NCBI GenBank assembly: GCA_910573745.1
Contig: CAJSYI010000004.1
Location: forward strand, 1 to 64,000
Length of the DNA stretch: 64,000 bases
Direction: 5' to 3'
Source: Muribaculaceae bacterium
GTDB lineage: Bacteria > Bacteroidota > Bacteroidia > Bacteroidales > Muribaculaceae
How positions within the stretch are numbered: the first letter of the stretch is position 1; the number at the start of each line of letters is the position of its first letter. Made by a program: the position numbers and the translations under genes. Under the pieces are notes generated by a model that made no database searches, was not told the origin of the DNA, and saw only the letters and a program-made list of their open reading frames with translations. Positions 61,678 to 64,000 of this stretch are shown here, piece by piece.

Positions 61678-64000
61678 TTGGAAAACAGGTATATAAGCAT
61701 CAAAGGCGCCAGGGTCAACAATCTGAAAAACATTGACCTTCAGCTTCCTCTCAACAAGTTCACGGTTATAACCGGCGTAAGCGGATCCGGAAAATCATCA
61801 TTGGCGTTCGACACCCTTTATGCCGAAGGCCAACGACGTTATGTGGAAAGCCTCTCGGCATACGCCCGCCAGTTTCTCGGACGCATGTCCAAGCCGGAAT
61901 GCGACTACATAAAAGGCTTGCCGCCGGCCATAGCCATTGAACAGAAAGTGAACACCCGCAATCCGCGAAGCACAGTGGGAACGGCCACGGAAATCTACGA
62001 TTATCTCCGTATGCTTTTCGCACGCATAGGCAAGACATATTCGCCGGTGAGCGGAGAAGAGGTGAAACGCCACGGCATATCGGACATTGTCGCAACCGTA
62101 ACATCCTATCCGGAAGGAACCCGCCTCGCAGTATTGACGGAAATATCCGTTCCCGAAGGCCGCACTTTCGCCCAACAACTGGAAATCTATCTCAAAGAAG
62201 GGTTTTCGCGTCTTGAAAAGAAAGGCGAGTTCATTGACATCGCGGAGCTTTTGGAAGGCGGCGACCTTGAAGATGCCAGCAACTATCGATTGCTTATAGA
62301 CCGGCTCAGCGTCAGCAATGAGAAAGACGAGATAAGCCGCCTGACAGATTCTGTCGAAACGGCATATTATGAGGGACATGACGAATGCATAATAAAAATT
62401 TGGACAGCCGACGGACAGAAGGAACATCTGTTTTCCAAGAGATTCACAGCCGACGGAATGGAATTCCGGGAACCGAGCGACCTGATGTTCAACTTCAACA
62501 ATCCCTACGGAGCATGCGAAGTCTGCGAGGGATTCGGCAAGGTGTTGGGCATCAGCGAAGACCTTGTCATACCTGACAAAAGCCGCTCCGTCTACCAGAA
62601 TGCCGTGCAATGCTGGAACGGCGAAAAGATGGGTGAATGGAAAAAGGAGCTGATACATATAGCACCAGAATACGGGTTTCCAATCCATAAACCATACATA
62701 GCACTGAGCGATGAAGAGCGTGATTTCCTGTGGCACGGGAAAGGACGTTGGGAAGGGATAGACGGCTTCTTCCGATGGGTGGACGAAAACCAATACAAGA
62801 TACAATACCGGGTGATGAAAGCCCGCTACCGAGGCAAGACCGAATGCCCCGAATGCCACGGTTCCCGTCTGCGCCACGATGTGGAATACGTCAGAATCGG
62901 AGGAAAGACAATCACCGGGCTTGTCAGGATGCCTGTATCCGAACTGCGCAGGTGGTTCGACGCACTTGAACTCAGTGAAAACGACGCTTTGGTAGGAAAA
63001 CGACTTCTGACAGAATTGAGGAGCCGACTCGGGTTTCTTGAAGAGGTGGGACTTTCCTATCTCACCCTCGACCGCTTGTCATCCACGCTTTCCGGCGGCG
63101 AAAGCCAACGCATCAACCTTGCCACGAGCCTGGGGTCGTCGCTTGTCGGTTCGCTCTACATCCTCGATGAACCATCCATAGGGCTGCATTCGCGCGACAC
63201 TCAGAGGCTCATCAAAGTACTGCATCATCTTCAGGAAATAGGCAACACCGTTGTGGTGGTGGAACATGACGAAGAGATAATGCTTGCCGCAGACGAAATC
63301 ATAGACATAGGCCGGGACGCAGGACGTCTGGGCGGAGAAGTGGTGTATCAAGGCGATATGGAATCTGCCCTTGCAAAAAAAGGGGACACTCGCTCATATA
63401 CCGTTGACTATCTTCGAGGCACACGCCGGATTGACTACAATCCCATACGTCGGCAATGGAAGAAATTCATCGAGGTCAAAGGTGCAATGGAAAACAACCT
63501 GAAAGACATAGACGTGAAGTTCCCTCTTGGAGTGATGACCGTCGTAACAGGAGTAAGCGGCTCCGGAAAATCCACTCTCGTTAAAGAGGTGTTCTACAAA
63601 GCATTGCTACGGCATCTCGGCGAACCCGGCGATGCCCCGGGCACCCACAGGGGATTGGGAGGCGACATAGAATCCGTGGCCTCTGTTGAATTCGTTGACC
63701 AGAACCCCATAGGCGTATCTTCCCGCAGCAATCCTGCCACATATCTCAAAGCTTATGACGAGATACGCCGCCTGTATGCCGACCTTCAGTATTCAAAGCA
63801 GATGGGATTCACCCCCACCCATTTCTCCTTCAACGCCGACGGAGGACGCTGCGAGGAATGCAAAGGAGAAGGCACCATCACGATACCGATGCAGTTCATG
63901 GCCGACATTCGTGTAACCTGCGAAGTATGCGGAGGCAAACGGTTCAAAAAAGAAGTCCTTGACGCGGAATACCGTGGCAAGAACATCTACGATATGCTCG
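61678..64000 (+). CDS. uvrA: UvrABC excinuclease subunit A, partial (3' end outside)
   Basis: DNA-damage recognition ATPase of nucleotide excision repair. About 774 codons are present and the frame runs off the right edge. There is no ATG near the conserved N-terminus, so I place the start at TTG 61678 (then ENRYISIKGARVNNL). Walker A is GVSGSGKSSLAFDT and the first signature LSGGESQRINLAT; the second ATPase has GVSGSGKSTLVKEV. The first zinc site shows only its second half (NPYGACEVCEG), the usual earlier CPxCG being absent. The other zinc site is intact (CEECKGEGT, CEVCGG). The family resemblance to UvrA is otherwise complete. Confidence 0.92.
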   Translation, partial: MENRYISIKGARVNNLKNIDLQLPLNKFTVITGVSGSGKSSLAFDTLYAEGQRRYVESLSAYARQFLGRMSKPECDYIKGLPPAIAIEQKVNTRNPRSTVGTATEIYDYLRMLFARIGKTYSPVSGEEVKRHGISDIVATVTSYPEGTRLAVLTEISVPEGRTFAQQLEIYLKEGFSRLEKKGEFIDIAELLEGGDLEDASNYRLLIDRLSVSNEKDEISRLTDSVETAYYEGHDECIIKIWTADGQKEHLFSKRFTADGMEFREPSDLMFNFNNPYGACEVCEGFGKVLGISEDLVIPDKSRSVYQNAVQCWNGEKMGEWKKELIHIAPEYGFPIHKPYIALSDEERDFLWHGKGRWEGIDGFFRWVDENQYKIQYRVMKARYRGKTECPECHGSRLRHDVEYVRIGGKTITGLVRMPVSELRRWFDALELSENDALVGKRLLTELRSRLGFLEEVGLSYLTLDRLSSTLSGGESQRINLATSLGSSLVGSLYILDEPSIGLHSRDTQRLIKVLHHLQEIGNTVVVVEHDEEIMLAADEIIDIGRDAGRLGGEVVYQGDMESALAKKGDTRSYTVDYLRGTRRIDYNPIRRQWKKFIEVKGAMENNLKDIDVKFPLGVMTVVTGVSGSGKSTLVKEVFYKALLRHLGEPGDAPGTHRGLGGDIESVASVEFVDQNPIGVSSRSNPATYLKAYDEIRRLYADLQYSKQMGFTPTHFSFNADGGRCEECKGEGTITIPMQFMADIRVTCEVCGGKRFKKEVLDAEYRGKNIYDML

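Noticed and set aside
61798-62877. 359-codon open frame on the minus strand
   Set aside because: Antisense to uvrA. The uvrA frame is continuous with conserved ATPase and zinc motifs, and the antisense product is of odd composition.
1-64000. tRNA, rRNA, CRISPR array, prophage or plasmid origin
   Set aside because: I looked for cloverleaf-like segments, regular repeats with spacers and phage genes in the intergenic gaps and found none.

Overview
The window reads as a chromosome segment of a gut-type Bacteroidales, most likely the family Muribaculaceae (inference). The evidence is the repeated Bacteroidota promoter form TTTG-N19-21-TAnnTTTG, the absence of clear Shine-Dalgarno sequences, an Rpb6-type omega subunit, BT_3928-type and DUF1599 genes next to each other, an EF-G2-type paralogue, and a very large SprA/Sov gene of the type IX secretion system (T9SS). 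Gene density is high, many genes overlap by ATGA, and no gene-free stretch exceeds 300 bases. I saw no tRNA, rRNA, CRISPR array or prophage.

Layout. 1-1145: an IS982-family element with 17-bp terminal inverted repeats, at the very left edge. 1244-8077: housekeeping genes nadC, rlmH, an acyltransferase, a membrane metallophosphoesterase, folK, bamD, the omega subunit and an orphan ATP-grasp gene. 8074-10725: class III ribonucleotide reductase nrdD-nrdG. 10968-19110: a long minus-strand run ftsK - lolA-like - trxB - dCMP deaminase - S41 protease - 5-FTHF cyclo-ligase - degenerate RIC/ScdA-like protein - LuxR-type regulator. 19264-23236: a cell-wall group of an L,D-transpeptidase, divergent from an AmgK-RapZ fusion with MurU, then a NlpC/P60 lipoprotein. 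23489-32384: citrate lyase (citD, E, F, X and a citC-citG fusion) followed by aconitase and NADP-type isocitrate dehydrogenase, all on one strand and closed by a strong terminator. 32490-37958: DUF1599, a DoxX/MauE membrane protein, hemW, and an EF-G paralogue lacking the catalytic histidine. 38094-41847: an MBOAT/SGNH O-acylation unit and a secreted Spi-domain protein with a T9SS-like tail. 41939-51720: an MFS transporter, MlaE/MlaF, smpB, a Yip1-like protein, TrkH/TrkA and dxs with a small membrane-protein gene. 51779-64000: ruvA-sprA, recR, GNAT, a P-loop kinase and the first part of uvrA, which runs off the right edge.

How the genes work together. The citrate lyase subunits, their prosthetic-group enzymes, aconitase and isocitrate dehydrogenase make a complete citrate/isocitrate/2-oxoglutarate module with neither a citrate transporter nor a citrate synthase alongside. 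The cell-wall group pairs anomeric sugar phosphorylation and nucleotidylation (MurNAc salvage) with a RapZ-type sensor domain, a crosslinking enzyme and an endopeptidase. SprA and the T9SS-tailed Spi protein both point to a working T9SS in this organism. The most interesting points are the AmgK-RapZ fusion, the citrate lyase-aconitase-IDH arrangement with a citC-citG fusion, the histidine-less EF-G paralogue, the RIC-like/LuxR pair, and the Spi protein without a peptidase.
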